In this document: one piece after another, positions 14,882-24,081 of the stretch
Numbering within the stretch: the first letter of the stretch is position 1
Layout of the letters: every line of letters begins with the position of its first letter
Assembly: GCF_003014655.1 (NCBI RefSeq)
Contig: NZ_PYAT01000002.1
Coordinates: 124,001 to 188,000 of the forward strand
DNA: 64,000 nt
Source: Planomicrobium soli
GTDB taxonomy: Bacteria; Bacillota; Bacilli; Bacillales_A; Planococcaceae
Direction of reading: 5' to 3'
Notes under the pieces: model-generated
The model's input: the letters and a program-made list of their open reading frames with translations, nothing else
The model's database searches: none
Told to the model about the DNA's origin: nothing
Translations under genes and position numbers: made by a program

Positions 14882-16807
14882 TCAGGGCGATTGTGTATCT
14901 TTATAGTCGCTGGTTGCCGCTTTTGTCGCAGGACGGTCTTTGTTTGCCCCTTTATCCAGTTTTCGCAGAATAAAAAGAAGTGCGCCTATTGTGCTGATGA
15001 AAAAGGAGAGTTCTGTTACCTCTTTTTTTATTCCTCTGCTGTATATTATGTTGATTTCCACTTTGCCGTTCGGGATTTCGCATTGAAACAGCAGTGACTT
15101 CTCAGTTGAATGTGTTTCAATAGTCTTTATTCCGTAGGCTTTCCAGATTGCCTTTGTATTGTATAATTCCAATACCGCATACCCATGGGATGTTCCATCC
15201 AACAGCTTGATCCACGGATTGTACCGTTTCATTATTTTCTCCAGCGTACGAAAAGTAATATTCCGTACATTCTTATTTTCTTGCCCTTTATCGGGAGCAA
15301 TTTCACTTACCAGTTCTACTGCAGGAGCCACCGGCACTGAACCTGATGCATTCTTCAATCGGCCAAGAAATTTTTGGGTCGGATGCTGGATATGCTCGTG
15401 CGGATTCAAAGAAGTGACCGATCCGACCATCAATTCGACACCGAACTTTGACGCTTTATCTTGGGAACTATAGTCCGTCTGAAGATAAGAAGCTTCGAAC
15501 GTATGAAAATCTCCGGTCAACGCAATGAAATTTTGTATATTTTCACTGGCTATTTTTTTCGCAATCATATCCCTTTCAGCAGTGAATCCGTCCCATGCAT
15601 CAAGGTTCAAGTCTCTTTCTCTTATCTTAAATGGGGTTATTTGCACTGAATTCCCCCAGATATTCCAGAGGCTTTTAGATTCACTTAACTCATTTAGGAA
15701 CCAGTCCCGCTGCTCTTTTCCCAACATCGATCGTTCTTCTTTCTCATCCGCCTCATTCAGTTGCTTTGGTCCGCCCATCGGAGCGCTTCGAAAAAGCCGC
15801 TCATCCGTCATATAAATGGTGGCAAGGTCTCCGATTGTCAGTGTGCGATAAATCTTCAAAGCGTCATCGGGCGATAATCCCGGATCGTAGGTTACTCTGG
15901 ATGGCATGTACTCCAACCACGCTTGGCTCGCAGCATGTCGCCTTTTCCGGTCCGGTTTAAAGCTGTGGTCCGGGGCGACCGCCGGATAATACGTATTGTC
16001 GGCAAATTCATGATCATCCCAAACAGCTACTATTGCGTGGTTCTCGTGGAGCTTCTGCAAATCCGGATCACTTCGGTAAATTTTATAAAGTTCACGGTAG
16101 TCAGCTAATGTGAACGCTTTGTGTGTACCGCCCGGAACAGCAAGCTCCCTAACATGATGGGGTTCCCTTTTCAGGCTTTCGTACACGTAATCCCCTAAAT
16201 GCAAGAAGAAGTCCAGTTCTTCTTCTGCCAGACAAGACAAAACATTAAAGTAACCGTTCTTATAATCCTGGCATGAAATATAGCCGATTGATGCAGGGCG
16301 GTATCCTTTGTCAGCAAGTGTTTTACAGCGGCCCGTTCTGCTTACAAATCCGCTCTTAGTGATAAAACGATAATAATACGTTTGATCCGGCAGCAAAAAA
16401 TTGTTCAGATCAATGCGGACCACATTGTCGCAGTCCTGCCATATCGGGGCGAATCCACTTAAATCGATTCGAGAAAACTCATTGTTTGTGCTCACTTGAA
16501 ATTCAATAAACTTCCCTTGCTTGATTGCGCTTTTTACAAATAAAGTTGTTCCTTTTTCTTCAATTTCTTCATTAGAAAAACCGGATTCTATATCCGGATC
16601 GACTCTGGTCCAAATGATCATTCCTGAAGAAGTGGGATCGCCTGAAGCTACAGATTGCGGAAAACCATCCCCCACGTTATTAATGGCTTTATATGGCTCG
16701 ATGTTTCGAGACAATCCATCAATTATGAATAGGTCTCCTGCCAGAAAATCTTCGGAAAATCGGTAAGAATTTTTTGATGTTTCACTGTCTAAACCTTCTT
16801 CATTCAC
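14882..16807 (-). CDS. PhoD-like alkaline phosphatase family protein with C-terminal membrane helix
   Basis: Metallophosphoesterase of the alkaline phosphatase D family (641 aa). An N-terminal Ig-like PhoD_N part (SVASGDPTSSGMIIWTRV) precedes the catalytic domain with LHLGDYVYES, AVWDDHEFADNTYY and ALTGDFHTFEASY, the metal ligands of the family. No signal peptide or Tat motif is seen at the N-terminus, but a hydrophobic helix lies near residues 600-615 (SFFISTIGALLFIL), an unusual arrangement. GTG at 16807 has GGAGG at about 8 nt and is preferred over the TTG at 16822 inside that site. Activity and location are inferred. Confidence 0.82.
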   Translation of the reverse strand: MNEEGLDSETSKNSYRFSEDFLAGDLFIIDGLSRNIEPYKAINNVGDGFPQSVASGDPTSSGMIIWTRVDPDIESGFSNEEIEEKGTTLFVKSAIKQGKFIEFQVSTNNEFSRIDLSGFAPIWQDCDNVVRIDLNNFLLPDQTYYYRFITKSGFVSRTGRCKTLADKGYRPASIGYISCQDYKNGYFNVLSCLAEEELDFFLHLGDYVYESLKREPHHVRELAVPGGTHKAFTLADYRELYKIYRSDPDLQKLHENHAIVAVWDDHEFADNTYYPAVAPDHSFKPDRKRRHAASQAWLEYMPSRVTYDPGLSPDDALKIYRTLTIGDLATIYMTDERLFRSAPMGGPKQLNEADEKEERSMLGKEQRDWFLNELSESKSLWNIWGNSVQITPFKIRERDLNLDAWDGFTAERDMIAKKIASENIQNFIALTGDFHTFEASYLQTDYSSQDKASKFGVELMVGSVTSLNPHEHIQHPTQKFLGRLKNASGSVPVAPAVELVSEIAPDKGQENKNVRNITFRTLEKIMKRYNPWIKLLDGTSHGYAVLELYNTKAIWKAYGIKTIETHSTEKSLLFQCEIPNGKVEINIIYSRGIKKEVTELSFFISTIGALLFILRKLDKGANKDRPATKAATSDYKDTQSP

Positions 16808-17014
16808 CGTTTCCACCTCCAACTTCTTATAAGCCTAATTTACAACAGAATATAAGGAGAGTCCAACTAATTTCAGAATAGTTAGTTAAATTTACAATAG
16901 TCCTTTTCATAGGTTTTATTTGCTGCCTTTACTTTTTTAGCTAGTTTCAAACTAAGACCTCTTTTCCTCTTTTGCCTTAACTGCGGAAAATTATCAATCT
17001 ATACGGGGGTTCGA

Positions 17015-17020
17015 TATAAT
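17015..17020 (+). promoter_or_regulatory. Probable -10 of the YeiH gene
   Basis: TATAAT at 17015-17020, 46 nt before the ATG; the -35 (TATCAA, 17 nt upstream) is poor. Confidence 0.4.
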
Positions 17021-17065
17021 AAGAACAATTAGATTTAAATTTGCAGGATTGTCGAGGAGAAGAAC

Positions 17066-18214
17066 ATGGCCACTAGTACAAGAAACGACAAGGTAATCGG
17101 GCTTATCCCGGGGTTGATTGCTTGCTTTATCGTTATGTTGATAGGAATTGTTGGAGCCGCAGGGATTGGAGAGCTGCTATTGGCAACAGGGATTTTAGCT
17201 GATGGCAGTGCGAGCCCTATTTCCGGAATTTTTGTAGCAATTCTGCTGGGGATAATAATCCGCAATACCCTTGGATTACCGGATTTTTTTAAAACCGGCA
17301 TTAACTTTTCGGTTAAATATGCCTTGCGCGCCGGTATTATTTTACTCGGATTACGACTAAGTTTGATAGAAGCTTTGAAACTTGGCGCTTGGGGCGTGCC
17401 GCTGATTGTCGCATGCATTTCGGTCGGACTGTTTGTTACTTTGTATTTCACAAGTAAACTTGAACAATCCAATCGGCTTGGCACATTGATTGCAACTGGG
17501 ACCGGCATTTGCGGAGTAACTGCAATCATGGCGACCGCGCCCGTCATAAATGCAAAAGAAAACGAGATTTCCTATGCAGTTGCCAACATTACGATTTTCG
17601 GTTTGATCGGTATGCTGTTTTATCCGTATTTGGCTCATTTCTTTTTTGCTGATGAACCAATCAAAGCTGGCCTGTTCCTTGGAACAGCCATCCATGATAC
17701 CGCGCAAGTGACCGGTGCCGCCCTCATCTACGGACAACTATATGATTCAGCAGTTGTTGTAGATGTCGCGACCATTACAAAACTGACGCGCAATGTTTTT
17801 ATTATCGCTGTTGTGCCGTTTATTTCGTTCTTATTTTTCCGCAACAAAGCAAAAAGTGGCGAGAGTAAAGCAGAGTCCCTGCCAAAATGGTACAAGCTAT
17901 TTCCCGTATTTATTCTAGGATTTTTGTTCCTTTCGCTCATGCGAACTACTGGTGATGCTACCGCTTCTTCAAGCGGTGCCGCCTTCAGTCTAATCAGCCC
18001 TGCAGCGTGGGAAAGCTTCTACAGCTTCTGGAGTTCGTTCGGTTCAACGTATATGCTAGGCCTTGCTATGGCGGGTGTCGGCTTATCCACCAATTTAAAA
18101 ATCTTCAAAGGCCTTGGCATCAAGCCATTTTATATCGGGCTTATTGCGGCGTTATCTGTCGGCGCCGTTAGCTTGCTGCTCATTTCTTTATTCGGGGATC
18201 TGATTTCAATTTAA
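17066..18214 (+). CDS. YeiH/UPF0324 family membrane protein, putative sulfate exporter
   Basis: Polytopic membrane protein (382 aa, about 10 segments) of the UPF0324 (YeiH/YadS) family. Signatures include GIFVAILLGIIIRNT, LRAGIILLGLRLSL, TGTGICGVTAIMATAPV and FLGTAIHDTAQVTGA. Homologues are described as putative sulfate exporters. Ribosome site GAGGAG lies 8 nt before the ATG. A LysR regulator often adjoins this gene in other genomes but is absent here. Confidence 0.85.
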   Translation: MATSTRNDKVIGLIPGLIACFIVMLIGIVGAAGIGELLLATGILADGSASPISGIFVAILLGIIIRNTLGLPDFFKTGINFSVKYALRAGIILLGLRLSLIEALKLGAWGVPLIVACISVGLFVTLYFTSKLEQSNRLGTLIATGTGICGVTAIMATAPVINAKENEISYAVANITIFGLIGMLFYPYLAHFFFADEPIKAGLFLGTAIHDTAQVTGAALIYGQLYDSAVVVDVATITKLTRNVFIIAVVPFISFLFFRNKAKSGESKAESLPKWYKLFPVFILGFLFLSLMRTTGDATASSSGAAFSLISPAAWESFYSFWSSFGSTYMLGLAMAGVGLSTNLKIFKGLGIKPFYIGLIAALSVGAVSLLLISLFGDLISI

Positions 18215-18242
18215 AAAGGAGCCGTTCAAAACGGCTCCTTTT
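18214..18242. terminator. Bidirectional terminator between YeiH and LysE genes
   Basis: A 13-bp stem AAAAGGAGCCGTT/AACGGCTCCTTTT between convergent genes. Confidence 0.9.
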
Positions 18243-18255
18243 TGTTAGTTCTATA

Positions 18256-18879
18256 TTATTTCTGACTAAATGCAATATTGAAAGCAATAAGCGCAAACAA
18301 TGTGCCTTGGACTTTATTGATGCGTTTCGAAATAGATGGGCTCTTTTGCAGAAAAGCGCTGATGCTTCCGGCAAATACGCTGATCAAAGAAAAGATCACC
18401 AGTGCTTGAAGCAAGAAAATCAGTCCGTAAATGAGCATTTGGCCTGGGACGTTTCCCCATGAATAATTGATGAACTGCGGAAACAGTGCGAGGAAAAATA
18501 ATGAAACTTTCGGGTTTAACAGGTTCATGATGACACCTCTTTTATAAAGCGCTTTGTAACTTAAGGAACTTTCGCTGCTTAAATCAAACCCGGAACTTTT
18601 TTCCCGAAAAGACTTGTAAGCCAAGAACAAGAGATAAGCTGCACCGACGTATTTTACTAATGCAAAAGCGAATGCAGATTGGTAAACCAAGGCGGATAAT
18701 CCCACAGTAGCGGCTGTGATATGAAAAAGCAGACCGGTGCATAATCCAAGTGAAGTGGATACGCCCGCTTTTTGCCCTTTTGCTATGCTCTGCGCCAGTA
18801 CAAACAGATTGTCAGGCCCTGGCATCAATGTGAGCAATACTGCGGCTCCTAAAAAAGCGGTTATCGATAGAAATTCCAT
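18256..18879 (-). CDS. LysE/RhtB family amino acid exporter
   Basis: Six-helix membrane exporter (207 aa). The N-terminal LLTLMPGPDNLFVLAQSIAKG and GVIMNLLNPKVSLFFLALFPQF are diagnostic of the LysE/RhtB superfamily. A purine-rich site (AAGGTAAGG) precedes the ATG. Substrate not predictable. Confidence 0.9.
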   Translation of the reverse strand: MEFLSITAFLGAAVLLTLMPGPDNLFVLAQSIAKGQKAGVSTSLGLCTGLLFHITAATVGLSALVYQSAFAFALVKYVGAAYLLFLAYKSFREKSSGFDLSSESSLSYKALYKRGVIMNLLNPKVSLFFLALFPQFINYSWGNVPGQMLIYGLIFLLQALVIFSLISVFAGSISAFLQKSPSISKRINKVQGTLFALIAFNIAFSQK

Positions 18880-18950
18880 AGTTGTCCTTACCTTTCCATT
18901 AACAGAATTTATGCCATTATAGCAAATAAATCGGCCCTAAGGTATAAGTT

Positions 18951-20054
18951 TCAGCGCAGCGGATGGCAAAGAGAAAGGTCAACTTCTACAGGTTGGTTTG
19001 TCGCAAGGGCAGCTGCCACCGTTCCGATATACGGTCCCATGGCTAAACCGGACGGGCCTAGCCCCGTCGCCAGCACTAACCCTTCATAAGGCTCCACCTT
19101 TCCAAGTACCGGCAATGCGTCCGGACCCATTGGACGAAAGCCGATCCGGACGTCTTCCAATACACCAGTTGCAAGTCCAGGAGCTACTTTCAACGCTTCA
19201 GAAAGCACTTCATGAATGCCCCCCGCCGTTTTTCGGTAGTCGAAACCGGAACCTGTTTCACGGGTCGCCCCCGCCACAACTCGGGAATCGTCAAACGCTA
19301 ACATATAATGGCTGCTTTCAGGAATGATGACCGGCCAATTGGATGTGTCTGTTCCAGGGAGCTTGATATGGGCAATTTGACCGCGCTGCGGTTCCATTTT
19401 CAAAGAGATGCCGAGAGGTGCTAAAAGAGCCGGTGCCCAGGCACCAGCTGCCACTATCACAGCATCCGCCAATATGGTTTCCCCATCCACCTGAACTCCT
19501 GTCACACGCTGTTCCTCATGCAACAAAACCGCTTCCCCTTTTATGCGCTCAGCACCGTTCTTTTGAGAGGCACGAAGCAGCGCCTCCTGGAGCAATCGGC
19601 CATCTACGCGTGCGCCTCCTGAAACGAATACCGCCTCTAGCCCTTCGTCTAATGGAGGGAAAAGCTTTCGGGCGTCTTCAGAATTCACCCTCAAAATCTC
19701 CCCTATTTCCGGTGCCTCTTCTTTATTCGCTTTCAACTCTTTTTCAATCTTATCCAATTCTTCCGGCAAAGAGCTAATGTAAAGAGCGCCTGTTTTCTTA
19801 TAACCGAAATCTGTTTCTTCCTCTTTTTGCAGATCAGCGATAAGGGAAGAGTAAAAGGCAGCGCCCCGCTTTGCCAATTGGTACCAGTCATCGCCCCTCT
19901 CGCTCGGTCCCCAAGGGCAGACAATTCCTGCTCCAGCAGATGTCGCTTTTCCGTCATGTACTTTATCTATAATCACCACTTCTATTCCTTGTTTTGCCAA
20001 ACAATAGGCGGCGCTTGCTCCGACAATTCCGCATCCAATTATCACTATTTTCAC
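18951..20054 (-). CDS. FAD-dependent oxidoreductase, DadA/glycine oxidase-like
   Basis: DAO-family flavoenzyme (367 aa). N-terminal Rossmann motif VIIGCGIVGASAAYCLAKQG binds FAD; GAWAPALLAP, MEPQRGQIAHIK and the C-terminal IGFRPMGPDALPVLG with ATGLGPSGLAMGP are typical of D-amino acid and glycine oxidases. The start is GTG (20054), 7 nt after GAGAGG and 17 nt after the metC stop, so it is very likely the last gene of the S-box-controlled metIC operon. A link to sulfur amino acid metabolism is inferred from that position only. The substrate amine is unknown. Confidence 0.85.
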   Translation of the reverse strand: MKIVIIGCGIVGASAAYCLAKQGIEVVIIDKVHDGKATSAGAGIVCPWGPSERGDDWYQLAKRGAAFYSSLIADLQKEEETDFGYKKTGALYISSLPEELDKIEKELKANKEEAPEIGEILRVNSEDARKLFPPLDEGLEAVFVSGGARVDGRLLQEALLRASQKNGAERIKGEAVLLHEEQRVTGVQVDGETILADAVIVAAGAWAPALLAPLGISLKMEPQRGQIAHIKLPGTDTSNWPVIIPESSHYMLAFDDSRVVAGATRETGSGFDYRKTAGGIHEVLSEALKVAPGLATGVLEDVRIGFRPMGPDALPVLGKVEPYEGLVLATGLGPSGLAMGPYIGTVAAALATNQPVEVDLSLCHPLR

Positions 20055-20071
20055 AGGAGCACCTCTCTATC

Positions 20072-21253
20072 TCATCTTTGATTTAAAAAATCCAACTCTC
20101 CTGTTTCTTGCCGAACTTTATGCAGTGCTTGCTTGATGTCTGCTAATAAATCGTCCAAATGCTCAAGCCCGACTGATAACCGCAGTAAACCGTCCGTGAT
20201 CCCGCGTTTTTCGCGCTCTTCTTTTGGCATCGCGGCATGAGACATTGTCGCCGGATAAGATAAGATCGACTCGACCGCTCCTAAACTGACAGCAAAAACG
20301 GGAATCCGCAAATTCTCCGTAAAAATCTTTGCAGCTTCTTTCGATAGCAAGCGGAAAGATAGAACGGCTCCAAACCCTTTTGCTTGGCGGACATGGATAG
20401 GATGGCCTGGGTGAAAAGTAAAACCGGGGTAATACACTTCTTCCACCAAGGAATGCTTATGCAAGTATTCCGAAATCGCCTGAGCCGATTCAGATGATTG
20501 TTTTAGGCGCGTTCCCAAAGTCTTGATTCCTTGAATTAATAAATAAGAGTCCTGAGCACCTAATACTGCTCCAAATGAGTTTTGGATAAAAGCGAGCCGG
20601 TTGCCCAGTTCTTCGTCTTTAGTTACAGCGAGCCCCGCGACGATATCGCTGTGGCCTGACAAAAATTTGGTCGCGCTGTGCAAGACAATATCTGCACCAA
20701 GCTCCAAAGGGTTTTGGTAAAGCGGCGTCATGAATGTGTTATCGACGAACGTCAAGCAATCATTCGCTTTTGCCAGTTTCGCCGCAATTTCGATATCGGT
20801 GATGTTCATGGTCGGATTGGAGGGAGTTTCGATATAAACCACTTTTGTATTTGGCTGAATCGCCTCCGCCATTTCGCCGAGGTCGGTCATATTGACAAAC
20901 GTGTAGTCGATGCCGAATTTGTTCAACACTTCTGTTATAAATCGGTAGGTGCCGCCGTAGACATCTTCCGAAATCAGCACATGGTCACCAGACGACAGCA
21001 GCATAAAGGCAGAAGAAATCGCCGCCATGCCGGAAGCGAATGCGAAACCACGTGTACCGCCTTCAAGCTTGGCAATCGTTTCTTCAAGTGTAAGACGCGT
21101 CGGATTGCCCGAGCGGCTATAGTCGAACGGACCGAATTTTTCAAAGCTTTCCTGGTGAAAAGTAGAAGATAAATAAATCGGGACGTTGACCGCCCCTGTT
21201 GTTTTGTCCACACCGGCTGAATGGATGAATTTCGTTTCCAAATGATCGGTCAT
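20072..21253 (-). CDS. metC: Cystathionine beta-lyase (MetC), trans-sulfuration PLP enzyme
   Basis: Cys/Met metabolism PLP enzyme (393 aa), probably cleaving cystathionine to homocysteine in methionine synthesis. Seen are YSRSGNPTR, the SGMAA helix, DNTFMTPLYQNPL, and the cofactor lysine in HSATKFLSGHSD. Its ATG overlaps the metI stop by 4 bp (ATGA), giving translational coupling. Together with MetI it forms the two-step trans-sulfuration route as in Bacillus metIC. Distinguishing beta-lyase from gamma-lyase by sequence alone is uncertain; order and regulation favour MetC. Confidence 0.9.
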   Translation of the reverse strand: MTDHLETKFIHSAGVDKTTGAVNVPIYLSSTFHQESFEKFGPFDYSRSGNPTRLTLEETIAKLEGGTRGFAFASGMAAISSAFMLLSSGDHVLISEDVYGGTYRFITEVLNKFGIDYTFVNMTDLGEMAEAIQPNTKVVYIETPSNPTMNITDIEIAAKLAKANDCLTFVDNTFMTPLYQNPLELGADIVLHSATKFLSGHSDIVAGLAVTKDEELGNRLAFIQNSFGAVLGAQDSYLLIQGIKTLGTRLKQSSESAQAISEYLHKHSLVEEVYYPGFTFHPGHPIHVRQAKGFGAVLSFRLLSKEAAKIFTENLRIPVFAVSLGAVESILSYPATMSHAAMPKEEREKRGITDGLLRLSVGLEHLDDLLADIKQALHKVRQETGELDFLNQR

Positions 21254-22371
21254 AATTGAAGAGCCTCCTTTTCAAACTTGGAAAAAGCTTGCTTTAAATC
21301 AGCGAATAAATCTTCCACTTCTTCGATTCCTACAGAGAATCGCAGCAGACGGTCACAGATTCCCCGTTCCACACGTTCTTCATAAGGGATTTCAGCATGC
21401 GTCTGAGTGGCGGGATAAGTGATGAAGCTTTCAACCCCACCAAGGCTTTCAGCAAAAGTGATGAGGCTTAGATTTGTCAAAAAGAGGTCCACCCATTCCG
21501 CTTCCTTTAAGCGAAACGAAACCATCCCGCCTTTCCCCGGATAAAAAACATCTGTAATAACCGGCTCGTTTTCCAAAAAGGCGGCAATTTTTTTTGCGTT
21601 TTCCTCATGCTGGCGCATTCTTAACGGCAATGTTTTCAATCCGCGCACTAGGAGCCAAGAATCGAAAGGCGAAAGGACGGCACCTGCTGCGTTGTGCATA
21701 ACATTCAATTTCGCGCAGATGGCCTCGCCTTTTGCGACCACAAGGCCGGCCAATACATCGTTATGCCCGCCAATATATTTTGTTGCACTATGTATGACAA
21801 TATCAGCCCCAAGATAGAGCGGCTGCTGCAAATATGGAGTTAAGAACGTGTTATCTACGATGAAAAGCAGATTGTGCTTCTTGGCCAGCTCGGCATAAGC
21901 AGCGATATCAATTTCCTGCATGAGTGGATTTGTCGGGGTTTCGATAAACAATGCCCGTGTATTTGAACCAATCACTTGCTCAGTAACAGCAGGATCTTCG
22001 AAATCGGCATAAGTTGTTCCGATATTATAAGCTTCTGAGAAATGGCCAAGCAGACGATACGTTCCACCGTAGACATCTTTAGGCACTAATAATTCATCTC
22101 CTGGACGGAACAGCGACAAAATAAGTTGGATAGCCGCCATTCCGGAACTACAGGCAAATCCGGCATCGCCGCCTTCAAGCTTTGCAATGCCTTCTTCTAA
22201 TATTGTCCGTGTCGGATTTTTCGTCCGCGTATAATCATAGCCTGTCGACTTCCCAAGCCCTTGATGCTCATATGCAGTTGATAAATAGATTGGCGGGTTC
22301 ACCGCTCCCGTTGCTGCATCGCTCCGATTTCCTAATTGAACCAATTGTGTCTCTATACTCTGTTTTCCCAT
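21250..22371 (-). CDS. metI: Cystathionine gamma-synthase / O-acetylhomoserine thiolyase (MetI)
   Basis: PLP enzyme (373 aa) that joins an activated homoserine with cysteine or sulfide in methionine synthesis. Motifs: YDYTRTKNPTR, CSSGMAAIQ, DNTFLTPYLQQPL, cofactor lysine in HSATKYIGGHNDV. The ATG at 22371 (MGKQSIETQ) lies 6 nt from AAGGAAG; the ATG at 22377 abuts that site, and the longer frame upstream is the riboswitch. First gene of metI-metC-FAD oxidase, under S-box control. Confidence 0.92.
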   Translation of the reverse strand: MGKQSIETQLVQLGNRSDAATGAVNPPIYLSTAYEHQGLGKSTGYDYTRTKNPTRTILEEGIAKLEGGDAGFACSSGMAAIQLILSLFRPGDELLVPKDVYGGTYRLLGHFSEAYNIGTTYADFEDPAVTEQVIGSNTRALFIETPTNPLMQEIDIAAYAELAKKHNLLFIVDNTFLTPYLQQPLYLGADIVIHSATKYIGGHNDVLAGLVVAKGEAICAKLNVMHNAAGAVLSPFDSWLLVRGLKTLPLRMRQHEENAKKIAAFLENEPVITDVFYPGKGGMVSFRLKEAEWVDLFLTNLSLITFAESLGGVESFITYPATQTHAEIPYEERVERGICDRLLRFSVGIEEVEDLFADLKQAFSKFEKEALQL

Positions 22372-22391
22372 CTTCATCTTCCTTTCACTAT

Positions 22392-22551
22392 AAAAGCAGG
22401 GGGCCTTCTTCAAAAAGAAGAAAGCCCCCTGCTCAGGAAATACCGTCTTCTCATCTTTTAGGCACATGCCTATTGGAGTTAGCACCGTGTCCTTTATCAG
22501 ACCGGTTGCTGAGACTTCAAAGGGCCAAATCCCTCCGTCTCTCTTGATAAG
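22392..22551 (-). ncRNA. SAM-I (S-box) riboswitch with terminator upstream of metI
   Basis: On the minus strand the leader starts CTTATCAAGAGAG, with GGAGGGA, GGCCC, GAAGTCTCAGCAACCGG and AAGGACACGGTGCTAA in canonical order, followed by GATGAGAAG. This is the conserved S-box core. It ends in a strong terminator with the 10-bp stem AGCAGGGGGC (22395-22433) and a T run. High S-adenosylmethionine would favour the terminator and shut off the met operon. Confidence 0.95.
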
Positions 22552-22638
22552 AAATAAATATAAAGTTAGATAATACTGAATGTTTAACACATTAAACTAT
22601 ATTTCAAGAAATAGCAAGAGGAATTGGAAAATTTTATC

Positions 22639-23397
22639 CTATTTTTTCATAATGAAACTCAAATGCCTTCCACTATTGCGGTTTTGGCGGTAAGAAAAGC
22701 CTTCTGGACTTACAAAGGTGCATGTCCGGTCGACCGTAATTTGTTCCAACGGGATGCCGGCCAGCTCGCATTGCTTTTGTACGGCGAGCTGATTGTCGAT
22801 ATGGTATTTTCGCGTCTTCCCATTAAAATAAATAAATTCTTCCGCATATCCGAGATTTTTAAATTGCAGATAAACGTCTTCGTCGACTTCGAACTTTTCC
22901 TGGCTCAGCGCCGCTCCTATTTGGACGTGAAAATCTTCTGGAGGGCAGGATTCCGCTTGCTGAAGATATTCAAACAGCTTTAACGTAATTTCTTTGACTG
23001 TTCCTTGCCAGCCGGAATGGACAGCGCCGATCAGACCGGTAGATTGATGACAGAAAAGCACGGGTACACAATCGGCCGAAAAACTGGTCAACAAAATATT
23101 CGAATCATACGTGTAAAGCGCGTCCGTTTCTTTAATCGCTGTCTCGACTCGCTCAGCGCCCATCCCCTTATGAGCAAGTGTCACCTTTTGGAAATTCGCG
23201 CTATGGGTCTGATTGGCACAAATAAAATCCTCCAACTGGATATTCAAAGAGGCCGCCAAATTTCGGCGGTTGCCAAGTACCGCTTCCGGATCTTCACAAA
23301 CGTGGAGCGCCATGTTGCCAGCTTCCGGTTCTCTTTCGTCTTTCATGGTCATTCCTGAAATGAATCTTTCATTCTTCATGTACATTATTGTTTTCAT
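22639..23397 (-). CDS. YlmD/PgeF family purine nucleoside phosphorylase-like (laccase-domain) protein
   Basis: Cytoplasmic protein (252 aa) of the Cu-oxidase_4/LACC1 family (YlmD/YfiH). The metal-ligand set is visible: His in NQTHSANF, Cys in SADCVPVLF and His in AVHSGWQGT. C-terminal TCTFVSPEGFSYRQ...GRHLSFI is also typical. Relatives act as purine nucleoside phosphorylases/adenosine deaminases and have been called polyphenol oxidases. AAGGTGAGG precedes the ATG. It lacks the usual ylm/cell-division neighbours, so it may be a paralogue. Confidence 0.85.
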   Translation of the reverse strand: MKTIMYMKNERFISGMTMKDEREPEAGNMALHVCEDPEAVLGNRRNLAASLNIQLEDFICANQTHSANFQKVTLAHKGMGAERVETAIKETDALYTYDSNILLTSFSADCVPVLFCHQSTGLIGAVHSGWQGTVKEITLKLFEYLQQAESCPPEDFHVQIGAALSQEKFEVDEDVYLQFKNLGYAEEFIYFNGKTRKYHIDNQLAVQKQCELAGIPLEQITVDRTCTFVSPEGFSYRQNRNSGRHLSFIMKK

Positions 23398-23468
23398 ATC
23401 CTCACCTTGTTTTAATATAAAGGAGAGCGCCGCTCATGTATAGAAAAAGACTGGAAAGGAGAAAAAAC

Positions 23469-23996
23469 ATGAACTTCAACTTGCAAGAAGCGATTGAAAT
23501 TCTGGAACGCACACCTGAAGCTTTGGATGCTTTATTGTCCGGACTATCAGCCGGCTGGCTAAACAGCAACGAAGGTGATGGAACATGGAATCCGTCCCAA
23601 GTGATCGGCCATTTGATTGAAGGTGAGAAGAATGACTGGATTCCACGGCTCGAAATGATTCTCCAAGAAGGAGAAAGCAAACCTTTTCCTCCATTCGACC
23701 GTTACGCCCATTTACGCGAAGACCCCAAAAGGCCGGTAGAAGAAAAGCTGCGGGAATTCAAGGAACTCCGGCTGGAAAGCATCGTTAAACTTAAGAATCT
23801 TGTAACTTCAGAATCGCAACTTGAGCTGACTGGTCTGCATCCGGACTTCGGACAGGTAAAGCTGCGCGAACTCCTTTCCACCTGGGTCGTCCACGACTTT
23901 ACCCATATCAGCCAGATTGCCCGTGTGATGGCCGAAAGATACCGGGAGGACGTCGGGCCATGGGAAGCTTATTTGGGCGTACTGAAGAAGAGATAA
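23469..23996 (+). CDS. DinB-like superfamily protein
   Basis: Four-helix DinB/YfiT-like protein (175 aa). Three metal-ligand histidines are placed as in the family: VIGHLIEGEK, VVHDFTHISQIARVM. The ATG at 23469 follows AAAGGAG; the in-frame ATG at 23436 lies upstream of that site and is unlikely. Members act as metal-dependent thiol transferases or hydrolases; the role here is unknown. Confidence 0.85.
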   Translation: MNFNLQEAIEILERTPEALDALLSGLSAGWLNSNEGDGTWNPSQVIGHLIEGEKNDWIPRLEMILQEGESKPFPPFDRYAHLREDPKRPVEEKLREFKELRLESIVKLKNLVTSESQLELTGLHPDFGQVKLRELLSTWVVHDFTHISQIARVMAERYREDVGPWEAYLGVLKKR

Positions 23997-24040
23997 GGCA
24001 ATAACTAATATAGGTTCGTTAAATTACGCTAAATTTTAAA

Positions 24041-24081
24041 AAGAAGAGCCTCTCCCTACAGCGTTTGGAGAGACTCTTCTT
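24041..24081. terminator. Bidirectional terminator between DinB and Gfo/Idh genes
   Basis: A stem of about 15 bp (AAGAAGAGCCTCTCC with GGAGAGACTCTTCTT) overlapping the 3' end of the oxidoreductase gene. Confidence 0.85.

Noticed and set aside
22378-22590. N-terminal extension of MetI by about 70 residues
   Set aside because: The extension coincides with the S-box riboswitch and its terminator, and the ribosome site supports the start at 22371.
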